A stretch of 64,000 nt of DNA from Mesorhizobium sp. C432A. GTDB lineage: Bacteria > Pseudomonadota > Alphaproteobacteria > Rhizobiales > Rhizobiaceae. The notes beneath the pieces are model-generated. The model ran no database searches, was not told the origin of the DNA, and worked only from the letters and a program-made list of their open reading frames with translations. Numbering within the stretch: the first letter of the stretch is position 1; each line of letters begins with the position of its first letter. Both the position numbers and the translations under genes were made by a program. The stretch is from contig NZ_CP100470.1 in the NCBI RefSeq assembly GCF_030323145.1, forward strand, positions 4,629,001 through 4,693,000. The letters run 5' to 3'. Shown piece by piece: positions 17,642-25,465 of the stretch.

Positions 17642-18295
17642 ATGTTTCCGCGGATGGATTGTGCGAAGACTATCGTCGACATGCGCATGGTTGGCGGTCA
17701 CGCCTGCCTGGACTTCGTCAACACGGTCGACGCGCGACGCGATGTATGGGGCCCAGACCTCTTGCAGACCTATGCCGACCTGGTCGTCTGGGCTGGACGT
17801 GCCGATTTGATCGACGTCGATGAGGCGCGAGCACTGCTCGCGGAGGCTTCCGCCCGCCCGCTCCTTGCGGAGGCGGCATTGGAAAAGGCCAAGATTTTGC
17901 GCGAGGCCGTTTACGCGGCTCTCCAGGCCGAGGCGGCAGGCGCCCGGGTGCCGGACGATGCCTTGCAAATCGTGCGCGATGCAGTCGCCCTAGCCCTGCC
18001 GAAGCGCTCGCTTTTCCCGTCCGGCGACCGCCTCGCTTGGCAGTGGACCGACGCAGCCAGTCTGAACACGATCGGCCACCGCGTGGCCTTTGAGACAGCC
18101 GAGTTTTTGGTGTCCAGGAATGACCGCCGCCGCGTGCGCGAGTGCACCGGGCCGAACTGCGGTTGGCTTTTCATTGACACCTCGCGTGGCGGGCGCAGGC
18201 GGTGGTGCTCGGATGAGAGCTGCGGCACACGCAGCCGGGTAAGGCGCTTCAGGGCAAAAGCCGCAGGGAACATGGCTCCCAACAGCAAGAATTAG
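17642..18295 (+). CDS. ABATE/CGNR zinc-finger regulator
   Basis: About 217 residues. The N-terminal ABATE-type domain (GGHACLDFVNTVDARR) is followed by a C-terminal zinc finger with CTGPNCGWLFIDTSRGGRRR, then WCSDESCGTRSRVRRFRAK. Four cysteines in the CxxxxC...CxxxxC pattern are intact; the usual CGNR tetrad reads CGTR here. Such proteins are presumed stress-linked transcription regulators and often sit beside EamA transporters, as here. Start choice is uncertain: ATG at 17642 or 17654, or TTG at 17618, none with a strong ribosome site. Its presumed target transporter is broken, so the gene may be orphaned. Confidence 0.8.
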   Translation: MFPRMDCAKTIVDMRMVGGHACLDFVNTVDARRDVWGPDLLQTYADLVVWAGRADLIDVDEARALLAEASARPLLAEAALEKAKILREAVYAALQAEAAGARVPDDALQIVRDAVALALPKRSLFPSGDRLAWQWTDAASLNTIGHRVAFETAEFLVSRNDRRRVRECTGPNCGWLFIDTSRGGRRRWCSDESCGTRSRVRRFRAKAAGNMAPNSKN

Positions 18296-18510
18296 TATCT
18301 GACGCCAGGCTTGGATGACCAACGCAGCATAGTTGGCTTCACGCTATCCCTGTCGCTGTTTGTCCAACGAAGCTGGTCTCGCGAGCGACTGTGGCCAAGA
18401 CTGTGGAGAACACAGCCGGCGCGGCAAGCCATCATCGCGTTCCAGAGCGGGTTGCTTCGGGGCCGCCTACCTCGCCACGCTTCGATCGGTCGATCTGCTC
18501 AAACTTGACG

Positions 18511-18535
18511 GGAACTCCGGTAGCGTTACGGCGTT
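18511..18535 (+). promoter_or_regulatory. EcfG-type general stress promoter of the CsbD gene
   Basis: GGAAC (18511-18515), 16 bases, CGTT (18532-18535): an exact match to the GGAAC-N16/17-CGTT promoter used by the alphaproteobacterial general stress sigma factor EcfG. The -10 element is 33 bases upstream of the CsbD-family start, a normal leader length. Assignment rests on motif and spacing. Confidence 0.75.
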
Positions 18536-18568
18536 TTTCTCAGTCCGAAACAAACAAGGATAGGTGCC

Positions 18569-18772
18569 ATGGACTGGAACCGTGTCGAAGGCAATTGGAA
18601 GCAGGTAAAGGGCAAGGTCAAGGAACAGTGGGGCAAACTCACAGACGATGATCTGGACCGTATTGCCGGCAACCGCGATCAGTTGGAAGGCAAGATTCAG
18701 GAGCGCTACGGCATTGAGAAGGACCGCGCTCAGCGCGACATCGATGACTGGTATGGCCGGCAAGGCTGGTAG
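18569..18772 (+). CDS. CsbD-family stress protein
   Basis: 67-residue, highly charged soluble protein. It opens MDWNRVEGNWKQVKGKVKEQ and carries the family GxWKQxKGKxKEQWGKLTDDD pattern, with a repeat-like second half (GNRDQLEGKIQERYG). CsbD proteins are abundant stress-response proteins of unknown mechanism, induced through sigma-B in Bacillus and through EcfG in alphaproteobacteria. An EcfG-type promoter lies just upstream and a hairpin terminator just downstream, so it is a single-gene unit. Confidence 0.93.
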   Translation: MDWNRVEGNWKQVKGKVKEQWGKLTDDDLDRIAGNRDQLEGKIQERYGIEKDRAQRDIDDWYGRQGW

Positions 18773-18796
18773 GTCGCCGGTTCCAAACTGAACTTG

Positions 18797-18830
18797 AAAA
18801 AGGGCTCCGAGAGGTACGGCGCCCTTTTTT
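18797..18830 (+). terminator. Rho-independent terminator after the CsbD gene
   Basis: AAAAAGGGC (about 18797-18805) pairs with GCCCTTTTTT (18821-18830) around a loop containing TCCGAGAGGTACG, and the 3' arm is a T-run. It lies 25 bases past the stop codon. Confidence 0.8.
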
Positions 18831-18885
18831 GCCGCGCTTCCTGTCGCCTTTTCGTCTCACGACAATAGCGCTCACCGAGAGACGT

Positions 18886-18910
18886 GGAACCGCCAAAGGT
18901 GCCCGTCGTT
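18886..18910 (+). promoter_or_regulatory. EcfG-type promoter of the KaiC-like/HWE kinase operon
   Basis: GGAAC (18886-18890), 16 bases, CGTT (18907-18910), a second perfect match to the EcfG consensus within 400 bases of the first. It is 32 bases upstream of the TTG start of the KaiC-like gene. Confidence 0.75.
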
Positions 18911-18942
18911 ATCTGGTTCTCGAAATTACATTGGGGGATTAG

Positions 18943-20430
18943 TTGGACAGAGACGACGCCTCAGCGATCGCAACTGGAGTTAGTGGGCTCGACTACATTC
19001 TTCGTGGCGGCTACGCCAGGAACCGCTCCCATCTTATCGAAGGGAAACCAGGTTCTGGAAAAACCACTCTTGGCCTCCAGTTTTTGATCGAGGGCGCCAA
19101 GAAAGGCGAGACATGCCTTTACATCACTTTGTCAGAAAGCAAGCGCGAACTGCTCTCGGTTGCTGGCCGTCACGGCTGGGACCTGAAGGGGGTGCAAATT
19201 CTTGAACTTGTGCCGCCGGAGCTCAGTTTCGATCCGGCGCAGCTACAGACCTTGATCCATTCCTCGGAATTGGAACTCGGCGAAACCGTGCAGTCTGCCA
19301 TGGCCGAGATCGGACGCGTCAGACCCGATCGCGTGGTGTTCGATTCGCTCTCTGAAATTCGACTTTTATCGCAAGGGTCATTGCGGTATCGGCGCCAGGT
19401 GTTGGCATTGAAGAGCTTCTTCATGCTCAACAATGTGACGGTGCTTATGCTCGACGACCTGACGGCTGAGCAGGATGACCTCAATTTGCATTCGATCAGT
19501 CACGGCGTCATTCGGATGGAGCAGCTGTCGCCCGTCTATGGTGGAGAGCGTCGGCGGCTACGCGTGATCAAAATGCGCGGCGTGCAGATCCGGGGCGGCT
19601 TTCACGATTTCGTAATTCGCCCAGGCGGCGTTGTCGCCTATCCGCGGCTCGTTGCAGCCGAGCATGAGGTGGCCGAGCATGATACGCCGGCCATGAGCAA
19701 CAACCGGATCGACACCCTGCTTGGCGGCGGGCTGGCCCGTGGTACCAGCACGATGCTGATGGGGCCGTCTGGCGTTGGCAAGTCTACCATTGCCTGCACC
19801 TATTGCTATGCCGCACTCGAGCGTGGCGAGCGTGTGCTGGTGCTTTTGTTTGACGAGACAAAGCGCATCTTCTTGGCGCGCGCCGCCGGGCTCGGCATGC
19901 ACCTGGAGCCGTTTGCCGAGGACGGCACGCTGATGCTTGAATCTGTCAATCCGGCTGAGCTTTCACCAGGCGAATTATCTTCGCGCATCCAAGCGGCCGT
20001 CGAAGAATCCAATGTGCGGATCGTCGTGATCGACAGCCTAACCGGCTATCTCAATGCCATGTCCGAAGAACAGCATCTGGTGCTTCAGATGCACGAGATC
20101 CTCACCTATCTCAATCAGAAGGCAGTGGCGACGATCCTGCTGTTGGCCAATCACGGGCTGTTTGGGCAAACGGCAGCGCCGGTCGATATGACCTATCTCT
20201 GCGATTCCATCATGCTTCTGCGCTTCTTCGAGAACGCAGGTCAGTTGAGACGCGCGATTTCCGTTGTCAAGAAACGTGTCGGCCCCCACGAAGAGACGAT
20301 TCGTGAGTTTAAAATCGGCGGTAACGGCGTGGCCGTAGGTGAGCCACTGGAACAATTCCGCGGCATCCTGATGGGATCTCCGGAATTTGAAGGCAAGCCG
20401 ACAGACCTTCTGAGGGATAAGGCGCTGTGA
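18943..20430 (+). CDS. KaiC-like double-domain RecA ATPase
   Basis: 495-residue protein with two KaiC domains. The first Walker A is GKPGSGKT (34-41), followed by YITLSES where KaiC has its catalytic acidic pair. The second is GPSGVGKS (274-281), followed by VLLFDET. In cyanobacteria KaiC autophosphorylates and drives the clock; in proteobacteria without KaiA and KaiB such proteins are linked to stress responses and partner with a histidine kinase. The start is TTG at 18943 with GGGGG seven bases upstream; no ATG fits before the first domain. Its stop overlaps the start of the kinase gene as TGATG, so the two are translationally coupled. Confidence 0.9.
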   Translation: MDRDDASAIATGVSGLDYILRGGYARNRSHLIEGKPGSGKTTLGLQFLIEGAKKGETCLYITLSESKRELLSVAGRHGWDLKGVQILELVPPELSFDPAQLQTLIHSSELELGETVQSAMAEIGRVRPDRVVFDSLSEIRLLSQGSLRYRRQVLALKSFFMLNNVTVLMLDDLTAEQDDLNLHSISHGVIRMEQLSPVYGGERRRLRVIKMRGVQIRGGFHDFVIRPGGVVAYPRLVAAEHEVAEHDTPAMSNNRIDTLLGGGLARGTSTMLMGPSGVGKSTIACTYCYAALERGERVLVLLFDETKRIFLARAAGLGMHLEPFAEDGTLMLESVNPAELSPGELSSRIQAAVEESNVRIVVIDSLTGYLNAMSEEQHLVLQMHEILTYLNQKAVATILLLANHGLFGQTAAPVDMTYLCDSIMLLRFFENAGQLRRAISVVKKRVGPHEETIREFKIGGNGVAVGEPLEQFRGILMGSPEFEGKPTDLLRDKAL

Positions 20431-21467
20431 TGTCGTCCAGCCCCGCCGTTCTCGTGCTGGCGCCGCTTGGCCGTGACGCGAGGATCGCGGCCTCCATCCT
20501 GGCTACAAACCAGATTGCCTCGCGTGTGTGCGGCAGCTTGGAAGAGGCAGTGCCGCTTCTCGACGAGGCTCAGTGCCTTGTCGTGGCCGAGGAGGCCCTG
20601 CTCAGTTCCGATCGAACGCAGTTTGCGGCCTGGCTTGAAGCCCAACCCGCATGGTCGGATTTTCCGATCGTGCTTCTGACGATGCGGGGGAACGAAGTCG
20701 ACACGCGGATGGCATTTCTGGACCGCTATCTGATCGTGCTTGAACGGCCATTTCTGGCTTCGAGCCTCGCCAACTCGGTGCGCTCCGCCTTGCGTGCCCG
20801 CGCCCGCCAGCGCGAGGTCCAGTCCTACATCGAACAGAAGCGGGAGGTCGCCGATCGGCAGAAATTGCTCATCCGCGAGCTGCATCACCGCGTCAAGAAC
20901 ACGCTGGCCAACGTTCGCGCCATGATGGGCGCGACGGCCAAGTCGAGCGGCAACGTCGATGATTTCGTACGCGATTTTTCAGCCAGGCTCGTTTCCCTGG
21001 CCCAGACCCATTCGATGCTTACCGACGATTATTGGCAGACTGCCTCCCTGCACAAGCTGCTCGAAAGCGAGCTTGACCACTATGAGACGCGCGACAGGCC
21101 GCGTATCGTTATGGAAGGCCCGAACGTAGCGCTAGTCGCCGACATTGCGGTCCCTGTCGGGATGGCTTTCCACGAACTGGCCTCCAATTCGTCGAAGTTT
21201 GGCGCGCTTTCGCAAACGGGCGGCCGCCTTGATGTCCGCTGGTCGTTAGGCGGGTCCGGCGATACACAGATCGTCAATCTTGACTGGCGGGAACGAGATG
21301 GGCCGAAAGTCGAGCAGCCCAGTCGCCGCGGGTTTGGCACGACACTCCTGGAAAAAGTCGTGACCGTGCAATGCAACGCCAAGATCGAATTGAACTACCA
21401 TCGTGACGGCTTGCAGTTCACCATGGCCTTGCCGTTGCGAAACACGCGCCTTGTGCCGGCTTACTGA
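20430..21467 (+). CDS. HWE/HisKA_2-type histidine kinase with atypical N-terminal receiver-like domain
   Basis: 345-residue soluble protein without membrane segments. Residues 5-120 have a receiver-like fold pattern but read VVAEEAL where the phosphoacceptor Asp is expected, so it is probably a pseudo-receiver. The dimerisation box RELHHRVKNTLANVRAM places the phosphorylated His at 152. The ATPase domain has HELASNSSKFGAL as its N-box and GFGTTLLEKVV near the end. HWE kinases often feed the PhyR/EcfG general stress pathway, and this operon itself has an EcfG promoter. It is the second gene after the KaiC-like ATPase, which is its likely partner. A GTG one codon earlier is a possible alternative start. 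Confidence 0.88.
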   Translation: MSSSPAVLVLAPLGRDARIAASILATNQIASRVCGSLEEAVPLLDEAQCLVVAEEALLSSDRTQFAAWLEAQPAWSDFPIVLLTMRGNEVDTRMAFLDRYLIVLERPFLASSLANSVRSALRARARQREVQSYIEQKREVADRQKLLIRELHHRVKNTLANVRAMMGATAKSSGNVDDFVRDFSARLVSLAQTHSMLTDDYWQTASLHKLLESELDHYETRDRPRIVMEGPNVALVADIAVPVGMAFHELASNSSKFGALSQTGGRLDVRWSLGGSGDTQIVNLDWRERDGPKVEQPSRRGFGTTLLEKVVTVQCNAKIELNYHRDGLQFTMALPLRNTRLVPAY

Positions 21468-21998
21468 GCGGCAACGGAAAGGCAGGCTGGGCGCCGCGAT
21501 AGGGATTAACTGAGCGTCACTCGGCAGGCTGGTCTAGCGCTTTAGCCAAAACATCAGTTCCGAAAAAGACCGCCTCTATATCTCCCATGTGCCTCTGCAA
21601 CATTGCGAGAGCTCCGGCGTGGTCTATGCGGCCGACCTTGGTGATGAAGTCGAAATCGTGCCGCGGCGCTGTGACCCGGGTCATGCGTCCTAGACGAAAC
21701 TTTGGGCTCCCGGAGCGCAGTTTTGTCGCCTTCGTGGTCACCCCCGCCATTTTGCTCACGATCCTCGTTGATAGCCGGATGCGCATCTGAATCATCTGCG
21801 ACCCGTCGGGGTTCCGACTGGCGTCGTAAAAAAACAAGAGGCCCGCAGGCAGGCTCGATCGACGGTCAGCTATCCCGAACAGCAAACGAAATCACCCTCG
21901 CCTTTGGCCAACCAACTTTCGCCAGATCACCTTCGCAATGCCTGCGGCCCCAGTCCGGTCGGACAGCCCGCACCTCTGGCGGCCGAAGTGAGGCGCCG
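21468..21998. other. Intergenic stretch of about 530 bases with no assigned gene
   Basis: The longest frame is 122 codons on the minus strand (21517-21885), containing DHAGALAMLQRHMGDIEAVF near its end. That segment looks protein-like, but I recognise no family, and no ribosome site precedes its start. It could be a fragment of a real gene. Nothing else is supported. Confidence 0.4.
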
Positions 21999-22023
21999 GG
22001 AACATACAACGTCGGTCGTTGTT
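21999..22023 (+). promoter_or_regulatory. Probable EcfG-type promoter of the DUF3606 gene
   Basis: GGAAC (21999-22003), 16 bases, TGTT (22020-22023). The -35 is exact and the -10 matches CGTT at three of four positions. It is 22 bases upstream of the start, and the downstream gene family is often stress-induced. Confidence 0.55.
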
Positions 22024-22045
22024 TCTCTGATCAGGAGGAAAGATA

Positions 22046-22462
22046 ATGGCAGACGATAAGAGCAAGCGTGATTTTCGAGATCGCAACCGTGTATCAGTCG
22101 ATGAAGATTATGAGGTTCGCTATTTCGCCAAACAGCATCGTATCACGCCAGAACAGGTCCGCGAGCTAATCAGAGAACACGGCAACGACCGGAAGAGGCT
22201 CGAACGCGAGGCAAGAAACGGGCTGATATCGGCTGATGGTCGCGACGCATCACGCGGCTTTTCGACGAGCGGGTCTGAATGGCTGCGCGAGCGTGAAAAC
22301 GTCTGGCCGGATGCCCGCCTCGACTTGCTTCCATGTGACCGGGTGGGCAATTGGGAAGCCGAGCCGCGCTCGCGGGGAAAAAGCGCCTATTGCGGTATTG
22401 CCCCGTCCGTTGCGGAGATAGTCGAGAAAGATCCGGCCTCCTCGGGCGGCGGGGTCAGCTGA
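22046..22462 (+). CDS. DUF3606 protein with an unusual C-terminal extension
   Basis: The first 60 or so residues are a DUF3606 domain: MADDKSKRDFRDRNRVSVDE, then EVRYFAKQHRITPEQVRELI. These are small, probably stress-related proteins of unknown function. Typical members end at about 55-70 residues, but this frame stays open to 138 and runs 213 bases antisense into the 3' end of ligD. The extension has no family resemblance, which suggests loss of the native stop codon. AGGAGGAAAG precedes the ATG. The first half is confident; whether the extension is translated stably is not. Confidence 0.75.
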   Translation: MADDKSKRDFRDRNRVSVDEDYEVRYFAKQHRITPEQVRELIREHGNDRKRLEREARNGLISADGRDASRGFSTSGSEWLRERENVWPDARLDLLPCDRVGNWEAEPRSRGKSAYCGIAPSVAEIVEKDPASSGGGVS

Positions 22463-24019
22463 CAACAGGTATCGGTCAGGATCGGTATCAACCAGACGGT
22501 GGGCGAGCGACTTGGCCAGTTTCCGGGCGCTGTCATGGTTCATCTTCGCAACGAGTGGGGCCATCAAGTGGATGCCTTTGCCGCCAGTGACCTTTGGCCA
22601 GCTCTCCAAGCCTGCCGCTTCCAAGATGCCCCGTAGCGCCAGCGTGGCCTCGATCACAGCGTCCCATGGCACGCCTTCTCCGGGATCGAGGTCGAGGACG
22701 AGCCGGTCCGCATGTTCGATGTCGTCAATCGTCGCGTTCCAAAGATGAAGCTCAACGGCATCCATCTCGACCAAGCCAAGCAGACCATCCATGTCATCTA
22801 TCCATACCCGAATGCCTTCGCCGCCTTCGCGCTTTTGAACGCGGAGCTGGTGCACGGACGCCGGTATCCGAGGTAGCGGTCCCTTGTGATAGAAGGTTGC
22901 GCCGGAGGCGTGGCGGACCAGCTTCAGCGGTCGCCGAACCAGATGAACTAGAGCTTGATCAGCGACCCGCCGCCAATAGTCTGCCAGCTCTTCCTTGGAA
23001 GGTGCAACCGCATCGGGTAGCAGTTGGAGAATGTTCTCGCGCGGGACGCCGTGTTGGCCATCCGACCTCCGCTTGGACGGCGATGGAGGCTTGGGCGGGA
23101 TTGCCTGAAGGTCCTCGCGGAGTCCCTTGAAGACCGCCTCACGCAAGATGCCCCGGTCCGACACGCCACTGAATTGCACCTCGGCGAGAACGTCTGGTTT
23201 GACCCATGTCGCCTTGGGCTTTTTGATCGGCTCCGACAGCGGTGACTTGGCGACAACAAGCGGATCAAGCCGCTCCCTAACGCGCCGGGCTGCGTCCAGC
23301 GTATAGCCGGTCTGGGCCTTCCCGGCATAAAGCAGCCGGTCGCCCTCTCGCCTGCCGATGTACAACGATGCGATGCGGCGCGGCTGCGCGCCAAGTTTCT
23401 CGACGAAAGCCACGATTGGAAAAGTGTCGCTCTTGACACATTTGACCTTGACCCAACTGGTCTGGACGCCCGAGCGGTAGTGAGCATCCGCTCGCTTCGA
23501 TACGATTCCCTCTATGCCCATCCGGCAGGCATGGTCGAACATATCCTTGCCGTTCACCTCCAGATGCTCGGCATAAGTCAGGGTTGGCTCGGTTTCGGTC
23601 AGCAGCTTCTTCAGCGCAGCCTTGCGCTTCACTAACGGTTGTTCCCGTAGATCACGGCCATCGAGGTACAGGAGGTCGAAAGCGTAGAGAGTCATCCGTA
23701 GCGAACTTGGGTTGCCCAGCTCCCGTTCCAGGGCTTGATAGTCCGGCAGGCCGGTGTCGCCCAGGACGACAGCTTCACCATCGATGATAGCGGATTTGAC
23801 CGGCAGGCTTGCCGCGGCCTGAACAATCCCCTTGTAACGGTGGGACCAATCGTAGCCGCGACGCGTGAATGCTCGCGCCTTTCCGCCTTCAACGACCAGC
23901 TGCGTCCTGTAGCCGTCATATTTGATCTCGTGAAGCCAATCTCCGCCTTCGGGAGCTTTCTCGACCAGTGTGGGCGATTGGAACTCGATGAACGAAAGCC
24001 GGTCAATGGCACTGGTCAT
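22250..24019 (-). CDS. ligD: ATP-dependent DNA ligase D (ligase plus polymerase domains)
   Basis: 589-residue non-homologous end-joining enzyme. Residues 10-320 are the ligase: adenylated Lys33 in EIKYDGYR, then FDLLYLDG, EGIVSKR and WVKVKC. Residues 345-585 are the primase-polymerase domain, with catalytic DLDPG and the VTGGKGIHLMAPL segment. The 3'-phosphoesterase domain present in many LigD proteins is absent. The ATG at 24019 is preferred over an in-frame TTG at 24049; GGAG lies ten bases upstream. No ku gene is in the window. The 3' end overlaps the DUF3606 frame on the other strand. It lies in a cluster of stress-type genes. Confidence 0.93.
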   Translation of the reverse strand: MTSAIDRLSFIEFQSPTLVEKAPEGGDWLHEIKYDGYRTQLVVEGGKARAFTRRGYDWSHRYKGIVQAAASLPVKSAIIDGEAVVLGDTGLPDYQALERELGNPSSLRMTLYAFDLLYLDGRDLREQPLVKRKAALKKLLTETEPTLTYAEHLEVNGKDMFDHACRMGIEGIVSKRADAHYRSGVQTSWVKVKCVKSDTFPIVAFVEKLGAQPRRIASLYIGRREGDRLLYAGKAQTGYTLDAARRVRERLDPLVVAKSPLSEPIKKPKATWVKPDVLAEVQFSGVSDRGILREAVFKGLREDLQAIPPKPPSPSKRRSDGQHGVPRENILQLLPDAVAPSKEELADYWRRVADQALVHLVRRPLKLVRHASGATFYHKGPLPRIPASVHQLRVQKREGGEGIRVWIDDMDGLLGLVEMDAVELHLWNATIDDIEHADRLVLDLDPGEGVPWDAVIEATLALRGILEAAGLESWPKVTGGKGIHLMAPLVAKMNHDSARKLAKSLAHRLVDTDPDRYLLSADPAARGGRIFLDYLRNGRGNTAIGAFSPRARLGFPIAHPVTWKQVEAGIRPDVFTLAQPFRPARRKAA

Positions 24020-24115
24020 ATGCTCGCGACTCCAGGAATCGCGACTCAAGCCCCAGCGCCCCTGTCGGTTCCGAGCCTTTTAGAAGAATTGCATCGCGAC
24101 GATTGGTTATCCGCC

Positions 24116-24475
24116 TCACTTGTTGATGTGACGGCGCAGCAGAGTGACGTTGCGATTGTTCGCCTTAAAATAGACGTCGAAGATCGAGCCGAGAATTGGG
24201 ACACTTCCTACGAGCGTATCCAGCAGCACGTTGCCTAGCATGCGAGCGACCAAGCCATTTCCGGCACCGACGTTTCGAGCTCGCAAGACGATGTAGGCCG
24301 AGACAATGCCCGTCGCCGCATCTCCGAGTACGGGGACCAGACCTACGAGCGCATCCAGTCCAAAACGAATTGATGTGCCTGGAATGCGCCAGCGGGAATC
24401 GAGTAGCGCGGCCAATAGATCCAACTCGGCAAGTACGTTTGCTGTATCACCACCGTGACCGCCCTGCCCGATCAT
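24116..24475 (-). CDS. DUF4112 membrane protein
   Basis: About 119 residues from the ATG at 24475 (MIGQGGHGGDTANVLAELDL). The DUF4112 core is unmistakable: LLDSRWRIPGTSIRFGLDAL, GLVPVLGDAATG and LVGSVPILGSIFDVYFKANN. The two GxVPxLGD-like motifs bracket hydrophobic stretches, and members are small membrane-associated proteins of unknown function. An in-frame start at 24637 would overlap the upstream gene by about 107 bases and adds residues without family resemblance, so the later ATG is preferred, though its ribosome site is weak. Confidence 0.75.
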   Translation of the reverse strand: MIGQGGHGGDTANVLAELDLLAALLDSRWRIPGTSIRFGLDALVGLVPVLGDAATGIVSAYIVLRARNVGAGNGLVARMLGNVLLDTLVGSVPILGSIFDVYFKANNRNVTLLRRHINK

Positions 24476-24530
24476 GCCAACTCGCGCGCCAGTACGATTT
24501 AGTATCTCTCCCTGATGGATAGCCGTCACC

Positions 24531-25025
24531 TTAGATATCGCTTTGACCGCCTGAATTCGCTTGCGTCCTGTGCGATGGCACGTCGTCGAGCAAGGTCGTC
24601 TCACCGGAGCTTTTCGGCGCCTCAACGGGCAATTCACCAGTAGGCGTCATTTTGCTGACGGCCTCAGGCAAATCTCGCGTGATCCGGCTTATGAGCTCCT
24701 CGCGCGAAAGGCCGGTCTGCATCGAGAGGGAAGTCAGGGTGTCTTCGTCTATGGCTGCTTCCACCTCGCTTGGCTGGATCGGCTCGTTCGGCCCGGTGCC
24801 TACCCACGAATCGACCTTCGATCCGGCGCCTGCCCCTCTGAACCGGTCGAGAATATCGCCAAGCGCGGCCCCCGAAACGCCTTTTGAAAGCTGATCCAGA
24901 ATCCCGCCTTGCGGATCATTTGGGTTGCGATCACCCGCTCCACGGATCATGTCGCCGATCTTGTCGCGATTTTGGTATGCCAAGACGCCGAGCATCGCGA
25001 TCGCCAATTTTCCCAGGTTAGCCAT
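24531..25025 (-). CDS. YidB-like (DUF937) protein
   Basis: 164 residues. It opens MANLGKLAIAMLGVLAYQNR and contains GGILDQLSKGVSGAALGDIL followed by a Gly-rich segment and an EVEAAIDEDTLTSLSMQTGL helix region, the YidB/DUF937 pattern. These are small cytoplasmic proteins of unknown role. The start at 25025 has GGAGG five bases upstream; an ATG four codons earlier would place the site inside the gene. It is upstream of, and probably co-transcribed with, the DUF4112 gene. Confidence 0.8.
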   Translation of the reverse strand: MANLGKLAIAMLGVLAYQNRDKIGDMIRGAGDRNPNDPQGGILDQLSKGVSGAALGDILDRFRGAGAGSKVDSWVGTGPNEPIQPSEVEAAIDEDTLTSLSMQTGLSREELISRITRDLPEAVSKMTPTGELPVEAPKSSGETTLLDDVPSHRTQANSGGQSDI

Positions 25026-25049
25026 TGGTACCTCCACTGTTCAATGGAC

Positions 25050-25074
25050 AAGGGCTCAACATCACAAAAGTTCC
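25050..25074 (-). promoter_or_regulatory. Weak EcfG-like promoter of the YidB-like gene
   Basis: On the minus strand GGAAC (25074-25070), 16 bases, CCTT (25053-25050). The -35 is exact and the -10 has one mismatch to CGTT. Position relative to the start (25 bases) is suitable. Confidence 0.4.
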
Positions 25075-25390
25075 GACTGGCGACGATCTAATTGAATAAG
25101 GGCTGGCGTATCGACACAGACGTGAGCGGTGCTGCCTAACCGGCTTGTTTCCGTTTGCGGTGCAGCTTCGGCCTCGCAGACGTTGATCGTGCAAAGCTCG
25201 TTGCCTGCCTGATCGCGCATGCGCACTAACCATCCGGTCATATCGTCATCGCCCAGATCAGCCAACAGGCCGATTCCGCAACGGATCGCTTCGGCGCGAG
25301 CGGCCTCAAAACTTGGCGTCTCGGCAGGCGGAACCTAGCGAGCCTGGTCGCCGTCGCGATAGTACAACGTATAAGCGAGATGGATTCCAC
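25062..25390 (-). pseudogene. DUF6894-family gene interrupted by a stop codon
   Basis: The minus strand encodes YTLYYRDGDQAR, then TAG at 25337-25335, then VPPAETPSFEAARAEAIRCG, MTGWLVRMRDQAGNELCTIN and a C-terminal tail. This is the DUF6894 layout (RYYFxxxDG, then EAARxEA, then a DExGxEL strand). No start codon with a ribosome site precedes the first part, and the in-frame stop truncates it after a few residues. It is a small decayed member next to other stress-type genes. Confidence 0.65.
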
Positions 25391-25465
25391 GCGCTGCCTT
25401 AGAGTATGGAACTACCACCCTCATCTTTGACGGGGGTTTGGCCAAACAGCGAACATCGGCTAGGC

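Noticed and set aside
21517..21885. 122-codon minus-strand frame
   Set aside because: Has a protein-like end but no recognisable family or ribosome site; kept only as a remark in the intergenic entry.
24020..24115. EcfG promoter for ligD
   Set aside because: GGAAC occurs on the minus strand upstream of ligD, but at 16-17 bases downstream there is GCTT or CTTG, a poor match to CGTT. Not called.
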